Notes: generated by a model from the letters alone, not told the origin. A stretch of 64,000 nt of DNA from Massilia sp. NR 4-1 (GCF_001191005.1 NZ_CP012201.1:4712001-4776000); one strand, 5' to 3'; positions 16,753 through 29,928 are shown, numbered from the stretch's first letter. A program made the numbers and translations.

Positions 16753-17793
16753 ATGAGCGAACTTGCCCAACTCCGGCTGCTGCTCGACAGCAGCAGCGAT
16801 GTGCATTGGCTGATCGATTGCGCCAGCGGGCGCCTGCTGTATCTGAGCGCGGCCCACGCTGCCCTCGGCTTCAGCGCCGAGGCGGCCCAGCAGCATGCCG
16901 ACAAGCTGCTGGCGCAATTGCCGGCGCGCCTGGCGCGCTGGAAGGCGGGCGATGCCAGCCGCCTGCGCCTGCGGCGCGAACTGCTGCTGGAACGCGCCGA
17001 CGGCAGCAGCCTGACGGTGGAAATCGAATCGGTCCTGGTGCTCGACAAGAAGGGCCAGCCGCTGCAGCTGGCCGGCGTGGTGCGCGACCTGAGCCGCCAA
17101 CTGGCCGAGCGCGCCGAGTGGGAAACGCAGCAGAAGCGTTTCGCCTCCATGCTCTCGCACGAATTCCGCACCCCGCTGTCGACCATCGACGGCGCCGTGC
17201 AGCGCCTGGAAATGACTTCGGCCAATGCCGACGAGGCCACGCGCAAGCGCTACCGCAAGATCCAGGTGGCGGTGGACCGCCTGATCGCCATGATCGACGA
17301 TTACCTGTCGCCCGAGCGTCTGGCCAGCATCGGCCGCAAGCGCCAGGCCAATGAAATTTCACCCGAAGCCCTGCTCGAAATGGTGGGCGAAGCGGCGCGT
17401 ATACGGCGTAACGCTATCAAGGTGGAAGTCGTTGGATTGCCGCAATGGCTGCGTTGCGACCCGCAAGGAATGCGGCTTTGCCTGGATATTTTGCTGGATA
17501 ATGCAATTAAGTACACAGCACCCGATACCGCGATAGAATTAGTAGGTAAAAAAGCAAGCGAAGGCGGGGTCGAGTTCTCGGTGATCGACCATGGTTCCGC
17601 CCTTCCCGACGAGGAAATCGCCCGTCTCGGCGAGCGTGGTTTCCGTGGCCGCGCCGCCGAAGGCATTGCCGGATCCGGGCTGGGCCTGTACATGGCGCGC
17701 GCGGTGGCGGAAGCGCACGGCGGCAGCCTGACGGCGGAAAACCTTTCTGAAAGCGGCAAAAAGTTTCGGATTTGGTTGCCGATTGCCGTTTGA
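16753..17793 (+). CDS. Soluble PAS-domain histidine kinase
   Basis: A 346-residue kinase with no transmembrane segment. A PAS-like sensor occupies about residues 5-115, followed by the HisKA domain with phospho-acceptor H136 in SMLSHEFRTPLS, and HATPase_c with N251 in LLDNAIKYT, the DHG box near 275 and the GSGLGLYMARAVAEAHGG lid. Being cytosolic, it should sense an internal signal (redox, ligand or partner protein). It is translationally linked to the SNF2 gene upstream and followed after 94 bases by a response regulator, its likely partner. The stretch 17395-17570, which encodes the N-box region, uses AT-richer codons (ATA, TTA, GTA, GGA) than the rest of the gene. Confidence 0.92.
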   Translation: MSELAQLRLLLDSSSDVHWLIDCASGRLLYLSAAHAALGFSAEAAQQHADKLLAQLPARLARWKAGDASRLRLRRELLLERADGSSLTVEIESVLVLDKKGQPLQLAGVVRDLSRQLAERAEWETQQKRFASMLSHEFRTPLSTIDGAVQRLEMTSANADEATRKRYRKIQVAVDRLIAMIDDYLSPERLASIGRKRQANEISPEALLEMVGEAARIRRNAIKVEVVGLPQWLRCDPQGMRLCLDILLDNAIKYTAPDTAIELVGKKASEGGVEFSVIDHGSALPDEEIARLGERGFRGRAAEGIAGSGLGLYMARAVAEAHGGSLTAENLSESGKKFRIWLPIAV

Positions 17794-17887
17794 GCGGGGA
17801 AATATCTTGCATAGGGCAGAACCAACCGTGATAATTCTTTGACGCAAGCCATGGGCTTGCTGAACCTATTGGAAAAACGGCGCATCA

Positions 17888-18568
17888 ATGACGCAAATAC
17901 TGATCGTGGAAGACAATCTGGAGTACGCCGAGGAGATGGCGGAATTCCTGACTGAGCTTGAACACGAAGTCCATATCACCAATAATGCCAGCGAAATGTG
18001 GTCCGCACTCAGCCAGGGCAATGTCGGCGTGGTCGTGCTCGACCTCGGCTTGCCGGATGAGGACGGGTTCAACGTCATCCCGCGCATGCGCCAGCTGTAT
18101 CCGCAGATCGGTCTGCTGGTGCTGACCGGCCGCGTCGCCTTCGACAACCGCATCCTCGGTCTGCGCCTGGGCGCCGACCATTATCTGACCAAGCCCATCA
18201 AGTTCCCTGAGCTGGCGGCCCATATCGAGGCGCTCGACCGCCGCGTCGGCCCGCAGGAAGCGCTGCCCCTGCCCAGCAAGTGGACCTTGAAGGTCAGCGC
18301 GCGCCAGCTCGAATTGCAGGGCCAGGCGATCACGCTGACCGAGAAAGAGTGCAATTTCCTGCACCTGCTGACCATCAACACCCGTCCCGTGCCGCGCCAG
18401 GTCATCGTGGCCGGCATCGGCGGCGACGATCCCGATGCGGGACGCCGCGTCGACATGCTGGTCTACCGCCTGCGCAAGAAGGCACGCAGCGGCCTGGGCC
18501 AGGATCTGCCCCTGCGCAGCGCCTATGGCGAGGGCTATAGCCTGTCGGCCAGCTTCAATCTGTCTTAA
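17888..18568 (+). CDS. OmpR-like response regulator
   Basis: A 226-residue regulator. Receiver: D9, phospho-acceptor D52 in VVLDLGLPDEDG, T80 and K102 (YLTKPIKFPELAAH). The C-terminal half is a winged-helix domain (VSARQLELQGQAITLTEKE ... VDMLVYRLRKKA ... AYGEGYSLSA), so it should bind DNA. It follows the PAS kinase after a 94-base gap, the obvious cognate pair. A hairpin with a T-run at 18633-18664 ends the unit. Targets are unknown; the coupled SNF2 gene is one candidate. Confidence 0.92.
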   Translation: MTQILIVEDNLEYAEEMAEFLTELEHEVHITNNASEMWSALSQGNVGVVVLDLGLPDEDGFNVIPRMRQLYPQIGLLVLTGRVAFDNRILGLRLGADHYLTKPIKFPELAAHIEALDRRVGPQEALPLPSKWTLKVSARQLELQGQAITLTEKECNFLHLLTINTRPVPRQVIVAGIGGDDPDAGRRVDMLVYRLRKKARSGLGQDLPLRSAYGEGYSLSASFNLS

Positions 18569-18570
18569 TA

Positions 18571-18623
18571 GGGACAGAGTCGCCGCCATTTTCCCTTGCG
18601 TGGAATGAATTGGGGACAGAGTC
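18571..18623 (+). repeat. Paired GGGACAGAGTC repeats before the transposase gene
   Basis: GGGACAGAGTC occurs at 18571-18581 and again, as AATTGGGGACAGAGTC, at 18608-18623. A 15-base copy (AATTGGGGACAGAGT) lies in the opposite orientation at 22455-22469. Short palindrome-derived motifs beside RAYT transposase genes are typical of REP families, so these may be remnants of the elements this transposase family acts on. Confidence 0.6.
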
Positions 18624-18632
18624 AAGCAAACT

Positions 18633-18664
18633 GGGTAGAATCGGGCTTCCGATCTACCCTTTTT
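18633..18664 (+). terminator. Intrinsic terminator of the SNF2-kinase-regulator operon
   Basis: GGGTAGAATCGG pairs with CCGATCTACCC across a GCTT loop, with one bulged A, and is followed by TTTTT. The T-run ends only 7 bases before the transposase ATG, so it both ends the upstream operon and insulates the transposase from it. Confidence 0.75.
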
Positions 18665-18671
18665 GCATTGT

Positions 18672-19376
18672 ATGGCCCGTTTACCGCGCCTGGTCGTGCC
18701 CGGCCAGCCCCATTACCTGATCCAGCACGGCTTGAATGGCCAGCTGGTGTGCCAGGATGCCGACGATTACCAGGCTCTGCTGGGCTGGCTGCGCAGCGCC
18801 GCGCGCAGCTATAAAGTCGCGTTGCACGCCTATGTGCTGCTGCCCGGCCAGCTCCACCTGCTGGCAACCCCGGCCACCACCGACGGCCTGGGCCAGATGA
18901 TGCAGTGGATCGGGCGCTACTACGTGCCTTACTTCAACCAGAAATACGGCCGGGCCGGCACCTTATGGCAGGGCCGCTACAAGACGGCGGTGGTCGACGC
19001 CGAACACTATCTGCTGGCCTGCTGCCGCTATATCGAGTTCGCGCCGGTGCGCGCCGGACAGGCGGCCTGGCCGCAAGACTATCCCTGGTCCAGCTATGCC
19101 CACCATGCCGGTATCAAGCCGGATGGCATGATCACCGACCATCCGCTCTATTGGGCGCTGGGCAATACACCCTTCCAGCGCGAGGCGGCCTATAGCGAAT
19201 TGGCGGGACGGGGATTGGGCGGCGCCGAGACGGCGGCCATCGAAGCGGCCGTGCTCAAAGGCTGGCCCCTGGGCTCGGACAAGTTCAAGACGGAATTGCA
19301 GCAGCGGATGAAGCGCCAGGTCTTGCCGGCGAAACGCGGCCGGCCCTTCAAGGTGAAAGAGACGGCGGTGGAATAA
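18672..19376 (+). CDS. REP-associated (RAYT/IS200-like) transposase with altered HUH motif
   Basis: A 234-residue Y1-type transposase-like protein (family pattern MARLPRLVVPG..HYLIQHG). RAYT proteins cut single-stranded REP hairpins with an HUH metal site and one tyrosine. The tyrosine is present as Y120 in CCRYIEFAPVRAG, and GTLWQGRYK is intact, but the usual N-H-V-H is G-Q-L-H, leaving Q60-L61-H62 and no first histidine. The protein may therefore be impaired or use altered chemistry. There is no Shine-Dalgarno; a terminator abuts the start, and GGGACAGAGTC repeats flank the 5' side. The frame is intact and full length, which argues for selection or recent change. Confidence 0.85.
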   Translation: MARLPRLVVPGQPHYLIQHGLNGQLVCQDADDYQALLGWLRSAARSYKVALHAYVLLPGQLHLLATPATTDGLGQMMQWIGRYYVPYFNQKYGRAGTLWQGRYKTAVVDAEHYLLACCRYIEFAPVRAGQAAWPQDYPWSSYAHHAGIKPDGMITDHPLYWALGNTPFQREAAYSELAGRGLGGAETAAIEAAVLKGWPLGSDKFKTELQQRMKRQVLPAKRGRPFKVKETAVE

Positions 19377-19402
19377 AAACGGCGCGCCGTTTCCGGCGCG
19401 CC
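19374..19402 (-). terminator. Terminator of the PEP-CTERM/metalloprotease operon
   Basis: GGCGCGCCG and CGGCGCGCC form a perfect 9-bp stem around TTTC. On the minus strand the stem is followed by GTTTTTATT, so it ends transcription from the metalloprotease gene, overlapping the stop region of the convergent transposase gene. Confidence 0.75.
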
Positions 19403-19448
19403 GCAGCAGATGCGTTGCCCTGCCGGGCGGCAGGGCGTCAGAACCGGA

Positions 19449-20936
19449 TTACCAGCCGATATCCTTCAGCAGCGGCAGGGTCAGGTCTTTTGGTGGCGTC
19501 AGCACGGTGCCCAGATCGGTGTTGATGTTTGGTTCCATCAGCAGGTTCGGGCTTGCCGACACATCCCAGTGCGACACCGACGAGCCTGGTGCCAGCGTGG
19601 CCGGGGTGTACAGCAGCGGACGGCCCTGGCTGTCAGCGCCCGAAATACGGGTGTTGTCGATGCCCAAGCTGGCCGCCACGGTGCCCGGTTTCAGACGCGA
19701 GCCATACGGCACGGCGGCCTTGATCGCCGCTTTCAGCGCATCGCCGGCTGCCTGGGTGACGCCGCCCGACGGGATGGTGACGCTGCTGTCGGTGCCGCCC
19801 GGCGTGAGGACGCCGCTCGTGTTATTGGCCAGCAGCACGCCAACGGCGCCCGCATCCTGGGCATTCTTCACCTTGATGGCGAAGGCGCAGCCGCCACGGC
19901 TGATGACCGGCACTTTGCCGAAGACCGCTGCGCGGTTGGCGGCATTGAACGGATCGCAGCCAGGACCGACTTCACCGGCTTGCGCCGTGATATTGGCGAG
20001 CGTGCCCAGGTTGCCGCTGTTGGGTACGGCTGGACCGAAGAGCGAAGGGGTGAGGTCATACACGCCGCTGCCGCCGGCCGCCGGCGAGCTGGTTTTCACC
20101 TGCTGGGTGGCTTTCAGCATGGTGGCGCCGGCCACGGCATTGCCGCCGGTCCAGGCCAGTTGCAGCGGGTTGATGGCCGATGCCTTGCGCTCGGCATTCG
20201 TCATTTGCAGCCAGCTTTTCTGCTTGGTGTTGTCGAACATGAAGCTTTCCCACACGCTCGGCAGACCGCCGGTCGGGCCGAAGCCGCTGCCGTTGGCGGC
20301 GTAGCGGTAGCCGGTCGAGGTCTGTACGGTGGAGACGGCGAAGCCGAGGCCGTGACCCAGTTCATGCAGCAGGGTTTCCACGAAGTTGACCTTGGTGCCG
20401 GCATTGCCGTCCAGGCCGAGGTAGAAGGGCGAGCCGTCCAGGCAGCCTGGGTTGCCCAGGTTCACATTGAACTGGGTCTTGATGTCCACATTGTTGTATT
20501 CGCCTGGAGCTTCGGGTTCGTTGCCGGACAGGTTCACGCCGGCGATCTTGTTGGCCAGCGCTTGTGGGTACCAGGTGCCTGGCTTGCCGCCTGGGAAGTC
20601 ATGCCACAAGTTCCAGGCGCCGGCGCTGCCCAGCACAGCCGAGCTGGAGGTGCAAGTGAGTGCCTCCCATCCCGCGCTGACGGTGATGTCGACATTGCTT
20701 TGCAGGTTCTTTTCCCAAATATCGGCCACATAGCGGTAGACATTCAGGCGCTGCTGGCCCAGGGTGGTGCCGTTATTGCCGCCCACCGGGGAGACCGGGG
20801 TCGGGTCGTTGAAGCCCACGCCCGGCGCATCGCGGCTGGTGATGACGATCTTGGCGGCTTCGGCGCTGAAGCAGGCCAGCGCGCAAGCGGCGGCGATCAG
20901 CGAACGGGTCAGGTGACGGTTGGTCTTGGTCCGCAT
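19449..20936 (-). CDS. Secreted zinc metalloprotease with inserted PA domain
   Basis: A 495-residue exported protein. Signal peptide about 1-27 (ends AEA). The zinc motif HELGHGLGF gives H191, E192 and H195. The usual nearby third ligand is absent; a PA-type domain (about 290-415, with the cysteine pair in GCDPF and RGGCAFAIKVKNAQDAGAVGVLLANN) follows, and then SHWD..PNLLMEP, where H456 is the likely third zinc ligand, followed by a Met-turn. PA domains bind substrate or protect the active site. It is the third gene behind a PEP-CTERM protein and a post-PEP-CTERM-1-like protein; GGAG before its ATG overlaps the previous stop, 6 bases away. Substrate unknown; surface-protein processing is an inference. 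Confidence 0.85.
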   Translation of the reverse strand: MRTKTNRHLTRSLIAAACALACFSAEAAKIVITSRDAPGVGFNDPTPVSPVGGNNGTTLGQQRLNVYRYVADIWEKNLQSNVDITVSAGWEALTCTSSSAVLGSAGAWNLWHDFPGGKPGTWYPQALANKIAGVNLSGNEPEAPGEYNNVDIKTQFNVNLGNPGCLDGSPFYLGLDGNAGTKVNFVETLLHELGHGLGFAVSTVQTSTGYRYAANGSGFGPTGGLPSVWESFMFDNTKQKSWLQMTNAERKASAINPLQLAWTGGNAVAGATMLKATQQVKTSSPAAGGSGVYDLTPSLFGPAVPNSGNLGTLANITAQAGEVGPGCDPFNAANRAAVFGKVPVISRGGCAFAIKVKNAQDAGAVGVLLANNTSGVLTPGGTDSSVTIPSGGVTQAAGDALKAAIKAAVPYGSRLKPGTVAASLGIDNTRISGADSQGRPLLYTPATLAPGSSVSHWDVSASPNLLMEPNINTDLGTVLTPPKDLTLPLLKDIGW

Positions 20937-20942
20937 GGGTGT

Positions 20943-21368
20943 TTACTCCGTTGCAATCTGAGGGGTGACGTGGACGTGGCCGGCCTGTGCTGCGCTGTCG
21001 GCGGCGTCGTGCGAATCGAAGCATTGCTTCTGCATGCTGCCGTCCGGCAGGCGGGTGACGACGGACGAGCTCAGGAACTCGTCGGTCACGCGGGCGCCGC
21101 GGGCGCCGCTGGCGTGGAACTTTTGCTGTGCCTGTGGCGCGGCGGACTGGCGCAGGCGCTTGCCGGCGTTGGCTTTCTGCTGCAGGGCGGCTTGCTCTTC
21201 GCCGGTGGCGGCACGCAGTTCGCCGGTGACGGGGTCGCGCACCACGGTCAGGGCGTCGGCGCTCTGCACGGTGGATGTCTGGGCGGTTTCCGCCTGGGCT
21301 GGCAGGGCGCTCAGGCCCAGCACGGCGATGCCGAGGCCAGCCAGCAGGCTGGATTTGATGGTTTTCAT
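20943..21368 (-). CDS. Exported post-PEP-CTERM-1-like protein
   Basis: A 141-residue exported protein: signal peptide 1-26 (ends PAQA), then a short domain with the signature VVRDPVTGELRAATGEEQAAL seen in proteins encoded directly after PEP-CTERM genes, a Gln/Ala-rich middle, and a C-terminal segment with one cysteine (QKQCFDSHDAAD). AGGAG precedes the ATG. The gap to the upstream PEP-CTERM gene is 26 bases and to the metalloprotease 6 bases, so all three form an operon. The function of the family is not known to me. Confidence 0.75.
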   Translation of the reverse strand: MKTIKSSLLAGLGIAVLGLSALPAQAETAQTSTVQSADALTVVRDPVTGELRAATGEEQAALQQKANAGKRLRQSAAPQAQQKFHASGARGARVTDEFLSSSVVTRLPDGSMQKQCFDSHDAADSAAQAGHVHVTPQIATE

Positions 21369-21394
21369 ATAGTTCTCCTGGTAGGGCGAAGCGC

Positions 21395-22033
21395 TCAGCC
21401 GCGCTGACGGCGGCGCAGGGCGCCAATTGCGAACAGGCCCGCGCCCAGCATCAGGAAGGATGCTGGCTCGGGAACGGCGGCGATGGACAGGGTGTCGATG
21501 CCCACATAGTTGGAGCTGTCGCCCAGGCCGTTGTAGTTGATGGCGAAGCGGCCGACCGTACCGGCGCCCAGGGCGCCGATATTGAAGGTGTACTTGGTCC
21601 AGTCGCCTGCAGCTTCAAACGAAGGCTGCAGCACGAAGTCGTTGATGGCGCTGCCGCCTTTGCTCAGGCCGAAAGAAATGTGGTCGCTGAAACCCGCATC
21701 GCCCGCGCCGCGCACCCACAGCGAGATCGACACGTTCTTGGCGGTCGAGAATTCCGGGGTGATGAGCCAGTTATTCAGCGTGCCGCCAGCCACCGTATTT
21801 TTGAAGTTGGCTGCAGCGTAAGCATTCTCCTTGCCGGCGTGGGCGCCAAAGATGCCCGCATCGCCCTGATACCAACCCGGAGTCTCGCCACCCGGCGTGC
21901 TGGCATTGTTGAAGACCCAGCCGGACGCGCCGAGGGCGCCGACATTGTTGAAGTTTTCTTGCAGTAACACGTCGGCCTGAGCCGAGGCAGCCGCGCCCAG
22001 TAACACCAGGGCACTGAGAGTAGTTTTAATCAT
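21395..22033 (-). CDS. PEP-CTERM surface protein (choice-of-anchor J type)
   Basis: A 212-residue exported protein. Signal peptide about 1-20 (ends AQA). The body (LLQENFNNV..SGWVFNN..TPGWYQG..ENAYAAANF..LNNWLITPEFS) is a beta-sandwich of the choice-of-anchor J type. The C-terminus is a complete PEP-CTERM sorting signal at 187-212: VPEPAS, a hydrophobic helix and RRRQRG. Such tails are cut by an exosortase (XrtA/EpsH), usually encoded with exopolysaccharide genes and not present here. GGAGG lies 9 bases before the ATG. It is first in a three-gene operon, preceded by a sigma-54-like promoter at 22159-22173. Confidence 0.92.
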   Translation of the reverse strand: MIKTTLSALVLLGAAASAQADVLLQENFNNVGALGASGWVFNNASTPGGETPGWYQGDAGIFGAHAGKENAYAAANFKNTVAGGTLNNWLITPEFSTAKNVSISLWVRGAGDAGFSDHISFGLSKGGSAINDFVLQPSFEAAGDWTKYTFNIGALGAGTVGRFAINYNGLGDSSNYVGIDTLSIAAVPEPASFLMLGAGLFAIGALRRRQRG

Positions 22034-22158
22034 TGCGCTATAGCCTCCAAAAGTTAGTTGGGACGCCGTTGGGCGGTGTCCCAGGGACGGGTACTGTAGA
22101 AACTTCTTTCAAGAAATCCGGGGTTCCCTTTAGAAATTTTCTACATGATTTCCACCAA

Positions 22159-22173
22159 GCAAAAAATATGCCA
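22159..22173 (-). promoter_or_regulatory. Sigma-54-like promoter of the PEP-CTERM operon
   Basis: On the minus strand the 15-mer TGGCATATTTTTTGC has GG and GC at the exact -24/-12 spacing of the RpoN consensus TGGCAC-N5-TTGC, with one mismatch. It lies 126 bases before the PEP-CTERM start codon. RpoN control, with a PrsK/PrsR two-component system, is established for PEP-CTERM genes in related betaproteobacteria. Confidence 0.65.
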
Positions 22174-22235
22174 AATTTAACAAGTCCTTGATTTAACACA
22201 AAGACCATTGAAATATTTTGGTAATTTTTACAAAA

Positions 22236-22294
22236 GTGTAATTTTTCTCGACAGTTGACGCAATGCTAAATGTAACAAGATGTTTCAATTACAC
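22236..22294. promoter_or_regulatory. Long-spaced inverted repeat
   Basis: GTGTAATT (22236-22243) and AATTACAC (22287-22294) are perfect complements 43 bases apart. They sit 63-121 bases upstream of the sigma-54-like promoter, the place for an activator binding pair. The protein is unknown. Confidence 0.4.
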
Positions 22295-22332
22295 AACAAC
22301 GGCTTTGCTGCATAGCGCCATGAGTCAACAGC

Positions 22333-22349
22333 TGCACCAAAGAGGTGCT
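22333..22349. promoter_or_regulatory. NtrC-like binding site
   Basis: TGCACC-AAAGA-GGTGCT matches the NtrC palindrome TGCACC-N5-GGTGCA at 11 of 12 fixed positions; a GGTGCA half-site follows at 22365-22370. It is about 175 bases upstream of the sigma-54-like promoter on the minus strand and about 240 bases upstream of the gltB start, so it could serve either operon. Glutamate synthase is a natural nitrogen-control target. Confidence 0.5.
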
Positions 22350-22454
22350 TGCGCGCTGCAAGCTGGTGCATGGGAGGGTTACCGGTGGCGTTTTGGCAGC
22401 GCTTTTTGAATCCTGCTTAGAGGGAGGGTGGTGGGTTCGGATAGCTCGCGCATC

Positions 22455-22517
22455 ACTCTGTCCCCAATTATTTTTTTGAGCCAATTGATAAAATTTAATT
22501 CGACTCCGACCCTAATT
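22455..22517 (-). repeat. REP-like segment upstream of gltB
   Basis: ACTCTGTCCCCAATT (22455-22469) is the exact complement of the repeat at 18608-18622 beside the transposase gene. A related AATTCGACTCCGACCCTAATT-type motif at 22497-22517 follows after a T-rich spacer. The pair resembles the two arms of a REPIN. Confidence 0.55.
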
Positions 22518-22590
22518 GTTTTTGTTGAGTTTTTTGTTGCGTTGCACTACTCTGAATTTTCAATATTCCAAATAAGCTTCGGAGAAACGC

Positions 22591-27312
<4,722 letters not shown>

Positions 27313-27342
27313 GGCTGACCCAGGAATTGAAAGGATAAGAAC

Positions 27343-28806
<1,464 letters not shown>

Positions 28807-28827
28807 ACCCCACCCACAGCCCAGCCC

Positions 28828-28864
28828 GTGTCCGATTTTGGGGCCAGACCCCAAAATCGGACAC
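28828..28864. repeat. REP-like palindrome, copy 2a
   Basis: Identical in all 37 bases to copy 1a at 3071-3107: a 16-bp perfect stem around CCAGA. Placed 21 bases after the gltD stop codon, it can fold in the mRNA and may protect the 3' end or stop transcription. Confidence 0.85.
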
Positions 28865-28913
28865 GGACTCGACAGCCTTTGCCTGCGTTTCCGCCAGTGA
28901 TATTGCTGAGCTT

Positions 28914-28950
28914 GTGTCCGGTTTCGGGGTCTGGCCCCAAAACTGGGCAT
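28914..28950. repeat. REP-like palindrome, copy 2b (inverted, degenerate)
   Basis: A degenerate inverted copy with loop TCTGG, 49 bases after copy 2a. As at 3 kb, one perfect and one decayed copy face each other, so both loci share the same REPIN-like structure. Confidence 0.7.
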
Positions 28951-29124
28951 TGTGCTATGCAGCAATGGAAAACTGTTTTCCAGATGTAACTTGCTGACTT
29001 TACGGTTAGTAATGTTGTATCATGTACATTCTGTTGCGGGCGCGCCTGCCCTCTTTTGGGGAGTCTTAAGCAGGGCATAGCGTTTCTGCACTACAATATG
29101 GCCTTAAAAATAAAGAGCTAGCCT

Positions 29125-29928
29125 GTGCCTAATCTTGTCGAAATCCGTGATTTACACTTCTCCTATGGGAAGCGGAGCATTCTCTCCGGTCTCCAGATGG
29201 ACTTTCCACGTGGAAAGGTTGTGGCTGTCATGGGCGGTTCCGGCAGCGGTAAAACCACGGTGCTGCGCCTGATCGGCGGCCAGTTGCGCCCGCAAAAAGG
29301 CACGGTGAATGTGGATGGTCAGATCGTCCACACGCTGAAAACCAGCGATCTGTATCTGCTGCGCCGCAAAATGGGCATGCTGTTCCAGCATGGCGCCCTG
29401 TTTACTGACCTGACCGTCTACGATAACGTGGCCTTCCCGCTGCGCGAGCATACCGACTTGCCGGAAGAGCTGATCCGCGACCTGGTGCTGATGAAGCTGC
29501 ACGCCGTCGGCCTGCGCAATGCCGCCAAGCTCAAGCCGGGCGAGATTTCCGGCGGCATGGCGCGCCGTGTCGCGCTGGCGCGCTCCATCGCCCTCGATCC
29601 GCAACTGATTATGTATGACGAGCCGTTCGCCGGTCTCGACCCGATCTCGATGGGCGTGACCGCCAACCTGATCCGCAATCTGAACGATGCGCTCGGTTCG
29701 ACCTCGATCCTGGTCTCGCACGATGTGAAGGAATCCTTCCTGATCGCCGACTATGTGTATTTCCTGTCGCAGGGCAAGATCGTGGCCCACGGCACGCCGC
29801 AAGAGATGACGGTGTCCACCGACCCGTATGTGAAACAGTTCGTGCACGCCGAGGCCGATGGCCCCGTGCCCTTCCACTACCCGGGCAAGAGCCTGGCGGA
29901 AGACCTGGGACTGGGAGGCCGTCCATGA
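29125..29928 (+). CDS. mlaF: Mla phospholipid transporter, ATPase subunit
   Basis: A 267-residue ABC ATPase of the MCE/Mla system that moves phospholipids between the inner and outer membranes. Walker A GGSGSGKTT (37-45), signature ISGGMARRVALAR (about 145), Walker B IMYDEPFAGLDP (about 168) and switch histidine in VSHDV. It starts with GTG. Its stop overlaps the mlaE start (ATGA), so the two are translationally coupled. Confidence 0.95.
   Translation: MPNLVEIRDLHFSYGKRSILSGLQMDFPRGKVVAVMGGSGSGKTTVLRLIGGQLRPQKGTVNVDGQIVHTLKTSDLYLLRRKMGMLFQHGALFTDLTVYDNVAFPLREHTDLPEELIRDLVLMKLHAVGLRNAAKLKPGEISGGMARRVALARSIALDPQLIMYDEPFAGLDPISMGVTANLIRNLNDALGSTSILVSHDVKESFLIADYVYFLSQGKIVAHGTPQEMTVSTDPYVKQFVHAEADGPVPFHYPGKSLAEDLGLGGRP

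Larger units (their letters stand above)
22034..22590. other. Divergent regulatory region between the PEP-CTERM operon and gltB
   Basis: A 557-base AT-rich gap with no supported gene. Reading left to right it holds the PEP-CTERM leader, a sigma-54-like promoter, a long inverted repeat (22236-22294), an NtrC-like box (22333-22349), a REP-like segment (22455-22517) and the gltB ribosome binding site. It must carry promoters for both flanking operons. Confidence 0.7.
28807..29124. other. Intergenic gap between gltD and the mla operon
   Basis: A 318-base gap. The first half is taken by a REPIN-like pair (28828-28950). The second half (28970-29110) is AT-richer and must hold the mlaF promoter; several TATA-like hexamers exist (for example TACAAT near 29092) but none pairs well enough with a -35 box to call. 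Confidence 0.55.

Noticed and set aside
22390..22412. Sigma-54 promoter for gltB on the plus strand
   Set aside because: TGGCGTTTTGGCAGC has GG and GC at the right spacing, but the -12 element is poor (CAGC) and no start-site data exist; too weak to list.
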